Shown: positions 18,636-26,730 of the stretch, in pieces
Numbering within the stretch: position 1 is the stretch's first letter
How the letters are laid out: each line of letters begins with the position of its first letter
Source: Sphingomonas echinoides ATCC 14820
GTDB lineage: Bacteria > Pseudomonadota > Alphaproteobacteria > Sphingomonadales > Sphingomonadaceae
Direction: 5' to 3'
Length of the DNA: 64,000 nt
NCBI RefSeq assembly: GCF_000241465.1
Contig: NZ_JH584235.1
Span: 1,250,017-1,314,016, forward strand
Made by a program: the position numbers and the translations under genes
The notes under the pieces: generated by a model
The model's database searches: none
What the model was told of the DNA's origin: nothing
What the model saw: only the letters and a program-made list of their open reading frames with translations

Positions 18636-19133
18636 TCACGGGCTCTTCCGCCCCGCCCAGGCAACATGATCGCCTTCGGCGATGCCAAGGTCGAGCGCGC
18701 GGCCCCCGCGAAGTTCCAGCACCGCGCTGACCGGTTCGCCCGAGGGGATCTGCGTTTCTGATTGCGGCGCGGTATTTTCGGCGATCCGCGCGATGGTGCC
18801 GTCTGCACGGATGAACATAATGTCGAGCGGGCTCGGCGTGTTCTTCATCCAGAAATTCGCCTCGCGCGGGGGTCCACCCTCAGGCGGATAGGGCGCGAAC
18901 AGCATTCCGCCATTTTGCGGGATGTCGGTGCGGAACATCAGCCCGCGCTCCTGCTGATCCTTGGTACGGGCCGTCTCGACGAGAAAGGCATGGCGGCCGT
19001 TTGCGCTGGTGATGGTCACCGAGACCATCTGCGGTGATGCCTCGACCTGATCGGACGCCGCAGTCGTGCCGTTACACCCACTTGCCACACCCGCCGCGAC
19101 AAGGGCCAACAGCGTTACCAATCGAACGCGCAT
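18636..19133 (-). CDS. DUF192 family exported protein
   Basis: The 165-residue product has a hydrophobic signal segment ending in VASGCNG, compatible with a lipoprotein or cleaved signal, followed by the DUF192 domain with TKDQQERGLMFRTDIP, ANFWMKNTPSPLDIMFI and a C-terminal LELRGGRALDLGI. DUF192 proteins are small periplasmic beta-barrels of unknown function. The start is ATG 19133; the 20 residues upstream in the open frame are not signal-like. It lies between the complex I accessory gene and the cold-shock gene, all on the minus strand. Confidence 0.85.
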   Translation of the reverse strand: MRVRLVTLLALVAAGVASGCNGTTAASDQVEASPQMVSVTITSANGRHAFLVETARTKDQQERGLMFRTDIPQNGGMLFAPYPPEGGPPREANFWMKNTPSPLDIMFIRADGTIARIAENTAPQSETQIPSGEPVSAVLELRGGRALDLGIAEGDHVAWAGRKSP

Positions 19134-19143
19134 GATTCGGGAT

Positions 19144-19737
19144 TCAGCCTTCCTGTTGCACGACCACTGCAGGCGGGCCTTTATCCCCTGCAATCATCCG
19201 CGCAAGCAAGAGTTGCCCCGGCTCGACCTCGACCAGTCCCGACCGGCGCAAGGTTTCGACATGCACAAAAACATCCGCCGAATCCTCGTTGCGCACCAGG
19301 AACCCATAGCCTTTCAGTCGATTGAACCACTTGACCGTAACCGGCTCGAACGGGCCCGCTTTATCAAGTCCGTCCTCGCGATCCTGCGGGACCGTGGCGG
19401 AGAGCCGCAGGCGATCGAGCGGTTCGGTGGCTTCGCTCAAATCAATCGAAAGAATTTCGATCGCCTGCAAGCCGCGATCCCGTAGCGTCGCGATACATTC
19501 CAGGCGCGCGCCCTCGGGAAGGCTGCGCCGACCGTGCGGGCGCAACACAGAAAAGTGAATAAGAATATCGCCAACGCTCGGATCGTCGGCGACCAGAAAG
19601 CCGAACCCGCGCGTGATGTCGAACCATTTGAGAACCCCCGAATAGACCCGGGAAAGCGCACCGGACGACGTCGGTTCTGTCTTAGCCTGTTCTGCGCACT
19701 TCGACCTATCGGGCAACAAAATCGTTTCGTTCAGCAT
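19144..19737 (-). CDS. Two-domain cold-shock protein
   Basis: The 197-residue protein has two cold-shock (OB-fold) domains. The first spans about residues 32-98, with [13 protein letters not shown] (RNP1) and DILIHFSVL (RNP2). The second spans about 130-196, with [13 protein letters not shown] and [10 protein letters not shown]. Such double-CSD proteins are typical of alphaproteobacteria and bind single-stranded nucleic acid; some respond to stationary phase or cold. The linker between domains is charged. It ends ten bases upstream of the DUF192 start, so the two may be cotranscribed. Confidence 0.88.
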   Translation of the reverse strand: MLNETILLPDRSKCAEQAKTEPTSSGALSRVYSGVLKWFDITRGFGFLVADDPSVGDILIHFSVLRPHGRRSLPEGARLECIATLRDRGLQAIEILSIDLSEATEPLDRLRLSATVPQDREDGLDKAGPFEPVTVKWFNRLKGYGFLVRNEDSADVFVHVETLRRSGLVEVEPGQLLLARMIAGDKGPPAVVVQQEG

Positions 19738-19830
19738 GCCGATACCCCCACTCGCTGGCGTAGCACCGACCGCAGGCTAGAGAAAAATCAGACAAGTTCT
19801 GTGCGAAACTCCACAGACAGGAAAGGGAAT

Positions 19831-20391
19831 CTACCTGTTTTCGAATAATCGATCGAGGTTTTCATCCGGTGCCATCATCGCGATACGGCGCGCGAGGGTG
19901 AAATCATGACCGCCCCGGATCATCGCCGCAATGTGCTTTTCGCGCACCGTGCGATCCGCCGCCACGCGCGCGAAGGGCCCGATTCGACGACGGCGGGCGA
20001 AGGCCAGCGCGGTCTCTACCGCGCGCGTGGCAACGTCCGGCACGATTGCGGCGCGGTCCTCCTCGGCAAGGCCAGCCGCACGCAGCGCGCCCGTCACGCG
20101 GCGCATGCCCAGGCCGCGCCGCCCCATTGCCGCCGCCCGCGCCTCGCCAAAGGCGCGGTCGTCAATATAACCGAGGTCCGCCAGTTTTTGGGCAAGTGCG
20201 GCGGGATCGCCCTCCTCCCCCGCCCATCCCCGTTCCCGGATCTTGCGCGAAAGGTAGGCGACCAATCGCCCCCGTGTCGTCGCGAAGCGTTCGACATAGC
20301 GCAGCGCAAGCCGCTCCAGGGCCGCTGCATCCAAAGCTGGCGCAACGCGTATCTCTTTGGGATTTGACCGGTTACGGATGGGGTCGCGCAT
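19831..20391 (-). CDS. recX: Regulatory protein RecX
   Basis: RecX inhibits RecA filament extension. The 186-residue protein carries the helical repeats of the family: LERLALRYVERFATTRGRLV, LAQKLADLGYIDDRAFGEA with a RRGLGMRRV loop, and a third repeat ending ARRIAM. The start is placed at ATG 20391 (MRDPIRN); an upstream start at 20439 would add 16 residues. recA is not adjacent, which is common in this group. Confidence 0.85.
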   Translation of the reverse strand: MRDPIRNRSNPKEIRVAPALDAAALERLALRYVERFATTRGRLVAYLSRKIRERGWAGEEGDPAALAQKLADLGYIDDRAFGEARAAAMGRRGLGMRRVTGALRAAGLAEEDRAAIVPDVATRAVETALAFARRRRIGPFARVAADRTVREKHIAAMIRGGHDFTLARRIAMMAPDENLDRLFENR

Positions 20392-20512
20392 GACGCCATC
20401 ATTGTGCCACAGTCGAACCGGATTTTGAACGCTTGGCATAAGCAGGGGTGCATGCCGAAGGAATTAGAGGCGCAGCGGCCGGGGGTCGCTGCGATCAAGG
20501 GCACAGAGACAC

Positions 20513-22303
20513 ATGACTATCGATGTTTCGGACGATCTTTTGGGCGATGCAGACGTGCGAACCGCCGCGGTGGCAACACCCAAGGCGATCGCGACACCGA
20601 CCGAGGACACTCTGGCGCGCCGGTTCGCCGATTTCGACACGCTGGGTGCCGCGCTCGATTATGCGGCAAGCGGGCAACGCGGGCTGAACTTCCATGACGC
20701 GCGCGGTGCGCTGACACGGCCCTATCGCTTTGCCGAGCTGCGCGACGATGCGCTGGCGATGGCGCGCCGGCTGGTCGCGGCTGGGATCAAGCCCGCCGAT
20801 CGGATTGCGATCGTCGCCGAAACCAGCCCCGAATTCGCCGCCCTGTTCTTCGGCGTTATCTATGCAGGGGCGTGGCCCGTGCCGTTGCCGCTGCCAACAT
20901 CGTTTGGCGGGCGCGATTCCTATATCGAGCAGCTTCGCGTGCAATTGACGAGCTGCGATCCGGTGATGCTCATCTATCCCCCGGAACTGTCCCAAATGGC
21001 GGGCGATGCGGCGGGATTGGCCGGGGTCGCAGGCATGGACTGGTCCAGCTTTGCTACCCGCAGCGCGCCGGATGTGGCCCTGCCGCAGGCACGCGGCGAC
21101 GACATCGCCTATCTGCAATATTCAAGCGGCTCGACGCGCTTCCCGCATGGCGTGGCGATCACGCACCACGCCTTGCTCAATAACCTTGCGGCGCATTCCC
21201 ATGGCATGCAGGTGATTGAGAGTGACCGCTGCGTGTCGTGGCTGCCCTGGTATCACGACATGGGGCTGGTCGGCTGTTTCCTGTCGCCCGTCGCCAACCA
21301 GGTGTCGACCGATTATCTGAAGACCGAGGATTTCGCGCGCCGTCCGCTGGCATGGCTCGACATGATCAGCCGCAATCCCGGCACCTCGATAAGCTATTCG
21401 CCGACCTTCGGCTACGACATCTGTGCACGCCGCATGTCGAGCCAGACCAAGGCGTCCGAGCGTTTCGACCTGTCGCGCTGGCGGCTCGCCGGCAATGGCG
21501 CTGACATGATCCGTCCCGACGTGATGCAGGCGTTCGTCGATGCCTTTGCCGACGCCGGGTTCAAGGCGAGCGCCTTCCTGCCGAGCTACGGCCTTGCCGA
21601 GGCGACGCTGGCGGTGTCGATCATGCCGCCCACCGAAGGCATTCGCGTCGAACTGGTCGAGGAAACCCAGCTCTCGGGTGTCGCTGCGGGCGAGGACCGA
21701 CCGCAGCGCTACCGCGCGATCGTCAATTGCGGCAAGCCGGTCAAGGACATGAAGGTCGCGATCCGCGAGGAGGACGGCACCCCGCTCCCCGAGCGCGCGA
21801 TCGGCAAGGTGTGGTGCTCGGGCCCGTCGGTGATGGTCGGCTATTTCCGCGACGAAGCGTCGACCAATGCGTGTCTGGTCGATGGATGGCTCGACACCGG
21901 CGATATGGGCTATCTCAGCGACGGCTATGTCTACATCGTCGGCCGCGCCAAGGACATGATCATCATCAACGGCCGCAACCACTGGCCGCAGGACATTGAA
22001 TGGGCGGTCGAGCAACTGCCCGGATTCAAGGCGGGCGATATCGCGGCCTTTGCGATCACCACGCCCGGCGGCGAAGAAACCCCCGCGGTTCTTGTCCAGT
22101 GCCGCAGCTCGGATGATGCCGAACGCCTGCGCCTGCGCGATGAGATCCGCGAGCGCGTGCGGTCGGTCACCGGCATGAACTGCGTGATCGAGCTGATCCC
22201 GCCGCGCACGCTGCCGCGCACCAGCTCGGGCAAGCTCAGCCGGGCCAAGGCGCGCAACCTGTATCTGAACGGCGACATCAAGCCCTACGATCTGGCGGCG
22301 TAA
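20513..22303 (+). CDS. Fatty acyl-AMP ligase (FAAL family)
   Basis: A 596-residue member of the adenylate-forming superfamily. The ATP/Ser-Thr-Gly motif YSSGSTRFPHGVAITH starts near residue 202, followed by WLPWYHDMGLVG, YSPTFGYDIC, PSYGLAEATL and the hinge region DTGDMGYLSDGYVYIVGRAKDMI. WLPWYHDMGL and the NGRNHWPQDIEW ending fit FAAL enzymes, which activate fatty acids as acyl-AMP and pass them to carrier proteins. No carrier protein, polyketide synthase or transferase is adjacent, so its lipid pathway is not shown by context. ATG 20513 follows a purine-rich stretch. An acyl-CoA synthetase is the main alternative. Confidence 0.85.
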   Translation: MTIDVSDDLLGDADVRTAAVATPKAIATPTEDTLARRFADFDTLGAALDYAASGQRGLNFHDARGALTRPYRFAELRDDALAMARRLVAAGIKPADRIAIVAETSPEFAALFFGVIYAGAWPVPLPLPTSFGGRDSYIEQLRVQLTSCDPVMLIYPPELSQMAGDAAGLAGVAGMDWSSFATRSAPDVALPQARGDDIAYLQYSSGSTRFPHGVAITHHALLNNLAAHSHGMQVIESDRCVSWLPWYHDMGLVGCFLSPVANQVSTDYLKTEDFARRPLAWLDMISRNPGTSISYSPTFGYDICARRMSSQTKASERFDLSRWRLAGNGADMIRPDVMQAFVDAFADAGFKASAFLPSYGLAEATLAVSIMPPTEGIRVELVEETQLSGVAAGEDRPQRYRAIVNCGKPVKDMKVAIREEDGTPLPERAIGKVWCSGPSVMVGYFRDEASTNACLVDGWLDTGDMGYLSDGYVYIVGRAKDMIIINGRNHWPQDIEWAVEQLPGFKAGDIAAFAITTPGGEETPAVLVQCRSSDDAERLRLRDEIRERVRSVTGMNCVIELIPPRTLPRTSSGKLSRAKARNLYLNGDIKPYDLAA

Positions 22304-22368
22304 ACCCGCGCAAAAAATTCGCGAGGCTATAACGATCCGCTAACGCTGCATGCGGTAGTGTCGCCGTC

Positions 22369-24726
22369 GTGAGCACCGACAGCACCTCCCAGTTCGCAAC
22401 GCCGCGGATCGACGGCCGGGCGTTGCTCGGCCTGTACGACCCTGCGGATACGACCGATTGGGGGCCGATTCGCGCGGCGCAGCTTCATGCGGGCGGGCAA
22501 CTGGCGCTGTTCCTGCTTGGTGCCAATGTTATCGGAGCCGCACTCGTCACACTGATTCTCGCCCATATTGCGCCGTCATGGGCGCTGGCGAGTTGGGCGA
22601 CGATCGTGGCCGCTGTTTCGGTGGCGATCACCTTCCGGCGACTCGCGGCGCGCCAGCGGGCGGGCAATGCGGCGGGTTTGCGCGCCGTGCGCGATACGGT
22701 GCTGGAAGGCGTGGCGCTGGCAGCGGTGTGGTCGGTGCCGCCGCTCGCGCTCGGCATGCGGGCCGATGCCGGGACGGCGCTTGGGCTGTGGATCGTGCTC
22801 TCGCTGCTGATGACCGCGTCCGCCACCGCGATGGCCGCGCTGCCGCTGGCGACGCTCAGCTTTCTTGGCATTTTGGGATCGGCGATTGCCGCGATGCTGT
22901 TCTTTGTCGGCGGCCCGGTCTTTGCCGCGGCGGTGCTGCTGTTTACCGCGCTGTTGATGATCTGCTGCTTCAGCCGCGCGCGCGCGCTGGTGCTGATCCG
23001 CGCCGGTGAAATTTCGTTGGCGGAGCGCGACGAGACCGTTAGCCTGTTGCTGCGCGAAGCGGAAGACCATGGCGCGGACTGGCTGTGGGAAACCGATGCC
23101 GGTCGCCGCGTGGTCCGCGCATCCGCGCGCTTTGCGCATTCGGTCGGGCTCGACCCGGTCTCGATCAACGGCAAGTCGCTGCTGCAGGTGCTCGCCGGGC
23201 CAAGCTGGGAAGCCGGAAATGTCTCGGCAGGGCTGCGTCAGCTTGCCGAAAACCTGAAGGGGCGCGAGCCGTTTCGCGGTGTGCTGCTGCCGGTGCAGGT
23301 TGGCGACACCGAACGCTGGTTCGAGATCGCCGCCAACCCGCGCCATGACGAACGCGGCGCGTTTATCGGGTTTCGCGGCGTGGGATCGGACGTAACCGAA
23401 GAACGCGCATCGGCCGACAAGATCAATCGCATGGCGCGGCTCGACACGCTGACCGGCCTCCCCAATCGGCTGCTCATCAACGAAGCGCTGGTGCGCGCCA
23501 TGGCGGATGCGGATAAGTGGGGCAGCCGCTGCGCCTTCATGATGATCGATCTCGATCGCTTCAAAGCCGTCAACGACACGCTCGGTCACCCGATTGGGGA
23601 TCGCCTGCTCAGTCGCGTTTCGGAACGGCTCGCAAGTTTGATGACCGACAATGAAATCATCGGGCGTTTGGGCGGCGACGAATTCGCAGTCGTCGTCCGT
23701 GACGCCAGCGACACGCTGCGCCTCGAACATCTTGCCCAGGCGATCGTGGACACGCTGTCGCGTCCGTATGAAATCGACCAGCATACGCTCTACACCGGGG
23801 CCAGTGTCGGCCTGGCGACCGGACCACGCGACGGGCGGACCGCGGAAATGCTGATCCGCTCCGCCGATCTGGCGCTCTATCGCTCCAAGGACGCCGGTGG
23901 CGGCAAGTTCACCAGCTACGAACCGCAATTGCACGTCGCGGCCGAAGAGCGCCGCTTGCTCGAACAGGCGTTGCGCAAGGCGCTGAGCAATGACGAGCTC
24001 CATCTCAACTACCAGCCGGTGGTAAACGCCGACACCGGGCACCTGACCGGCTTCGAGGCGCTGGTGCGCTGGACCCACCCCGAACTGGGCGTGATTTCGC
24101 CCGCAAAATTCATCCCGCTCGCCGAAGATGCGCGGCTGATCGCGCCGATTGGCGAATGGGTCTTGCGCACCGCCTGTGCCGAAGCAGCCGGCTGGCCGGG
24201 CGAAACGCGAGTCGCGGTCAACGTGTCGCCTGAGCAATTGCACAATCCCGGCTTCGTCTCGATCGTCGCCTCGGCCTTGGCCAATAGCGGCTTGCCTGCG
24301 CACCGCCTTGAACTCGAAGTCACCGAAAGCGTGTTCATGCGCGACGACACCGGTGCCGTAAAGGTGCTGGAGCGGATTCTGGGCCTTGGCGTGCGGCTCA
24401 GCCTCGACGATTTCGGGACAGGCTATTCGTCGCTTGGCTACCTCAGCCGCACGCGCTTCTCGACCATCAAGATCGACCGGAGCTTCGTCATCGGGGCCGC
24501 CAAGGGCGTGGCCGAGCCGATCGCGATTATCCGCGCGGTCGTGGTGCTCGCGCAGAGCCTGGGCATGACCACCACCGCAGAGGGCGTCGAAACCGCCGAC
24601 CAGCACCGCATGGTCCAGGATCTCGGTTGTACCAAGGTGCAAGGCTATTATTTCAGCCGCCCCCTGCCCGTGGCCGAAGCGCGCGCGCTGGCCCATCGCG
24701 AGGGTCGCGAACGCGCCGTTGCATGA
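22369..24726 (+). CDS. Membrane-anchored GGDEF-EAL cyclic-di-GMP signalling protein
   Basis: The 785-residue protein has six or so hydrophobic helices in residues about 40-210, a PAS-like region (about 225-345), a GGDEF domain with the intact RLGGDEF motif (Gly-Gly at about 435) and an EAL domain with EALVRW (Glu563), ELEVTES, DDFGTGYSSL and the DRSF loop. Both catalytic signatures are complete, so it could synthesise or hydrolyse cyclic-di-GMP or use one domain as a sensor for the other. The start is GTG at 22369, 65 bases after the acyl-AMP ligase gene. Confidence 0.9.
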   Translation: MSTDSTSQFATPRIDGRALLGLYDPADTTDWGPIRAAQLHAGGQLALFLLGANVIGAALVTLILAHIAPSWALASWATIVAAVSVAITFRRLAARQRAGNAAGLRAVRDTVLEGVALAAVWSVPPLALGMRADAGTALGLWIVLSLLMTASATAMAALPLATLSFLGILGSAIAAMLFFVGGPVFAAAVLLFTALLMICCFSRARALVLIRAGEISLAERDETVSLLLREAEDHGADWLWETDAGRRVVRASARFAHSVGLDPVSINGKSLLQVLAGPSWEAGNVSAGLRQLAENLKGREPFRGVLLPVQVGDTERWFEIAANPRHDERGAFIGFRGVGSDVTEERASADKINRMARLDTLTGLPNRLLINEALVRAMADADKWGSRCAFMMIDLDRFKAVNDTLGHPIGDRLLSRVSERLASLMTDNEIIGRLGGDEFAVVVRDASDTLRLEHLAQAIVDTLSRPYEIDQHTLYTGASVGLATGPRDGRTAEMLIRSADLALYRSKDAGGGKFTSYEPQLHVAAEERRLLEQALRKALSNDELHLNYQPVVNADTGHLTGFEALVRWTHPELGVISPAKFIPLAEDARLIAPIGEWVLRTACAEAAGWPGETRVAVNVSPEQLHNPGFVSIVASALANSGLPAHRLELEVTESVFMRDDTGAVKVLERILGLGVRLSLDDFGTGYSSLGYLSRTRFSTIKIDRSFVIGAAKGVAEPIAIIRAVVVLAQSLGMTTTAEGVETADQHRMVQDLGCTKVQGYYFSRPLPVAEARALAHREGRERAVA

Positions 24727-24772
24727 GGCGTCTTGCGGACCTCGCAACCTCTCGCTAAACGGCCCGTCTGAT

Positions 24773-24849
24773 AGGGGTGTAGCTCAGTTGGTTAGAGCGT
24801 CGGTCTCCAAAACCGAAGGCCCTCGGTTCGAGTCCGAGCTCCCCTGCCA
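24773..24849 (+). tRNA. tRNA-Trp (anticodon CCA)
   Basis: A 77-base cloverleaf with acceptor AGGGGTG, D-arm AGCTCAGTTGGTTAGAGC, anticodon stem TCGGT/ACCGA around a CTCCAAA loop (anticodon CCA), T-arm CTCGG-TTCGAGT-CCGAG and an encoded 3' CCA. A tRNA-Trp just upstream of secE-nusG is a frequent arrangement. Here a GH25 gene lies between them. Confidence 0.97.
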
Positions 24850-24921
24850 CCATCCATGCCATCGCGGCTTTGGACAATTCCCAACATCCCTGGAAATTTC
24901 GCCGCGGTAAGCGACTGATAT

Positions 24922-24977
24922 CACGATTCGGTTTTACAATAGAATCGTGTTATACCTCCCACAACTTCGGGGGAGGT
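24922..24977 (+). promoter_or_regulatory. Inverted repeat plus Shine-Dalgarno-sequestering hairpin ahead of the GH25 gene
   Basis: Two adjacent palindromes precede the GH25 start. CACGATTC (24922-24929) and GAATCGTG (24942-24949) form an 8-base inverted repeat that could be an operator. ACCTCCC (24954-24960) can pair over a 10-base loop with GGGAGGT (24971-24977), which contains the gene's Shine-Dalgarno GGAGG (24972-24976, five bases before ATG 24982). Translation would then be blocked unless the hairpin opens. Pairing is seen in the sequence; control is inferred. Confidence 0.5.
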
Positions 24978-24981
24978 TCTT

Positions 24982-25656
24982 ATGGCATCGGGCATCCGGA
25001 CTTTCGGAATTGATGTTTCCCACTGGAACGGCAAGGTTTCGTGGGATGTGGTGCTTAAACCGGACGCGCCGGTTACGGTCCATTTCGCCTATGTAAAGGC
25101 CAGCCAACTGTATCTTGGCGCATCGGGTCACGCTGTCCATCAGAAAGACAGCGAATTTGATGAAAATTGGGCGGCGCTGAAACAACATGGGCTGAAACGC
25201 GGAGCCTATCATTATTGCATGCCCGATTTCACCGCGCAGGAAATGGCCGATCTGTTTCTGAGCGTCTATCACCCCAGCAAGGGTGATCTTCTGCCTACGC
25301 TGGATGTGGAAGATGAATATGTCCACGCCATTCAATCGGGCACCAAAACGCGCGCGCAACTGGTTGCGCAGATCGTCGAATTCGGCAAAATCCTGGTGAC
25401 GGCGACGGGTCATCAGCCGTTTCTGTATATCCGCAAGGACATTGCCGATTTCCTGGGCAACCCGCCCGAATTTGCTGCGTTTCCGCTGTGGCTCGCCAAT
25501 TATAACCATCCGCCGACGCCGCCGGTGCCGAAACCGTGGACCGGCTACACGCTGTGGCAATATTCCGAGCAGGGTCACCTCGCGGGGGTCCCCGGCAATT
25601 GCGATCTCGATTATCTGAACGGGCCGCCCGCGCTCCTCGACTCGCTCTTGATTTAA
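24982..25656 (+). CDS. Glycoside hydrolase family 25 lysozyme-like protein without signal peptide
   Basis: The 224-residue protein is a single GH25 (Chalaropsis-type muramidase) domain: GIDVSHWNGKVSWD at the start supplies the first catalytic aspartate, KRGAYHYCMPD lies mid-domain, LPTLDVEDEY supplies the acidic pair, and LWQYSEQG sits near the C-terminus. No signal peptide, membrane span or wall-binding repeat is visible, so secretion would need another route, such as lysis or a dedicated export system. The gene sits between tRNA-Trp and secE and is visibly richer in A+T than its neighbours, which suggests later acquisition. Phage endolysin or type VI-like effector origin is possible but no phage or secretion genes are near. 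Confidence 0.85.
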   Translation: MASGIRTFGIDVSHWNGKVSWDVVLKPDAPVTVHFAYVKASQLYLGASGHAVHQKDSEFDENWAALKQHGLKRGAYHYCMPDFTAQEMADLFLSVYHPSKGDLLPTLDVEDEYVHAIQSGTKTRAQLVAQIVEFGKILVTATGHQPFLYIRKDIADFLGNPPEFAAFPLWLANYNHPPTPPVPKPWTGYTLWQYSEQGHLAGVPGNCDLDYLNGPPALLDSLLI

Positions 25657-25666
25657 CGCGAATCCT

Positions 25667-25703
25667 GCGGCGATGGCGGTTCCGATCGCTTGACCATCGC
25701 CGC
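25667..25703 (+). terminator. 10-base-stem hairpin after the GH25 gene
   Basis: GCGGCGATGG (25667-25676) pairs with CCATCGCCGC (25694-25703) across a 17-base loop, 11 bases after the GH25 stop. There is no T-run, so it is at best a weak intrinsic terminator or an mRNA 3' stabiliser. Confidence 0.4.
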
Positions 25704-25719
25704 CCCATTGTGAGGCGAG

Positions 25720-25748
25720 TTGATTTCAGCCGCCGCCCGCGCTAATAC
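25720..25748 (+). promoter_or_regulatory. Candidate sigma-70-type promoter for secE-nusG
   Basis: TTGATT (25720-25725) and TAATAC (25743-25748) are separated by exactly 17 bases, a good match to a housekeeping promoter. Transcription would start near 25755, about 80 bases upstream of secE. Confidence 0.5.
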
Positions 25749-25835
25749 GTGTCTATTCCGAAATCGGGAATTCTCGTCATCGGGCCTTGGCAGGCCCGGA
25801 CGGCGGGCCCATGTCCTGATCTTGGCCAAGAAAAC

Positions 25836-26048
25836 ATGAGTGCACAGCCCGTGGCGAAGACGACCCCCCTCGAATTCATCCGACAGGTTCAGGCCGAGAC
25901 CAAGAAGGTCGTGTGGCCGACCCGGCGCGAGACGATCATGACCGGTGTGATGGTCGTCATCATGACGACGCTGCTCGGCCTGTTCTTCTTCGTGGTCGAC
26001 ACCGGCTTCGAGGCGATCGTCAAGCTGCTGCTCAGCCTCGCCAAATAA
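25836..26048 (+). CDS. secE: Preprotein translocase subunit SecE
   Basis: SecE clamps SecY in the protein translocon. The 70-residue single-span form typical of alphaproteobacteria shows FIRQVQAETKKVVWPTRRETIMT, the conserved amphipathic helix, followed by one hydrophobic span (about residues 42-62). ATG 25836 is used; the longer open frame is not conserved-looking. nusG follows after 17 bases. Confidence 0.93.
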   Translation: MSAQPVAKTTPLEFIRQVQAETKKVVWPTRRETIMTGVMVVIMTTLLGLFFFVVDTGFEAIVKLLLSLAK

Positions 26049-26065
26049 TCTAGGTAAAACGACAC

Positions 26066-26605
26066 ATGGCACGCTGGTACATCATCCACGCTTATTCGGG
26101 TTTCGAGGGCAAGGTCCGCGATTCGATCATGGCCGAAGCGACCCGCATGGGCCTTGAGCAACTGGTCGAGCAAATCGAAGTGCCGACCGAAACGGTGACC
26201 GAGGCGCGCCGCGGCAAGAAGATCCTGGTCGAGCGCAAATTCATGCCGGGCTATGTGCTCGCCAAGCTCAACATGAATGACGACGTCTATCACCTCGTCA
26301 AGAACACCCCGAAGGTGACCGGCTTCCTTGGCCCGAACGGCAAGCCGCAGGCGATTCCGGAATCGGAAGCCGCACGGATGCTCAGCACCAAGGACGAAGC
26401 CGCCGCCGCTGCTCCCAAGCAGAAGATCAAGGTCGATTTCGAAATCGGCGATTCGGTCAAGGTGCTCGACGGCCCGTTCGCGAGCTTCAACGGCATCGTC
26501 GAAGAGCTCGATTTCGACCGCAGCCGCGTCAAGGTGTCGGTGTCGATCTTCGGTCGCGCCACCCCGGTCGAGCTGGAATTCGAGCAGGTCGAACGCAGCA
26601 AATAA
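26066..26605 (+). CDS. nusG: Transcription termination/antitermination factor NusG
   Basis: NusG binds RNA polymerase and couples it to Rho and the ribosome. The 179-residue protein has the NGN domain (RWYIIHAYSGFEGKVRDSI, ERKFMPGYVLAKLNMND, FLGPNGKPQAIPESEA) and a C-terminal KOW domain (FEIGDSVKVLDGPFASFNGIVEELD). It forms the usual secE-nusG pair, but rplK is not next; a strong hairpin and 14 kb of other genes intervene. Confidence 0.96.
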   Translation: MARWYIIHAYSGFEGKVRDSIMAEATRMGLEQLVEQIEVPTETVTEARRGKKILVERKFMPGYVLAKLNMNDDVYHLVKNTPKVTGFLGPNGKPQAIPESEAARMLSTKDEAAAAAPKQKIKVDFEIGDSVKVLDGPFASFNGIVEELDFDRSRVKVSVSIFGRATPVELEFEQVERSK

Positions 26606-26614
26606 CCCCTTCTA

Positions 26615-26647
26615 CCCGGACGCGGCGCACGCGCTGCCGCGTCCGGG
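26615..26647 (+). terminator. Strong 12-base-stem hairpin after nusG
   Basis: CCCGGACGCGGC (26615-26626) pairs perfectly with GCCGCGTCCGGG (26636-26647) across a 9-base loop, ten bases after the nusG stop. The T-run is missing, but the stem is stable enough to end or punctuate the secE-nusG transcript. Confidence 0.6.
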
Positions 26648-26730
26648 ATACAAAATGCTGGCGCGCCATGCGCCACGCTTTAGGACCGTCCTTCACGCCC
26701 GCCGATCACGGTGGCTGACCGAGAGGGACC

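Noticed and set aside
22576..24747. 723-residue open frame on the minus strand
   Set aside because: It is the antisense shadow of the GGDEF-EAL gene; it lacks any recognisable domain and has the Arg/His-rich composition typical of GC-rich shadows.
24773..25656. tRNA-Trp as an attachment site for an integrated element carrying GH25
   Set aside because: No repeat of the tRNA 3' end was seen downstream of the GH25 gene and no integrase is present, so site-specific integration is unsupported.
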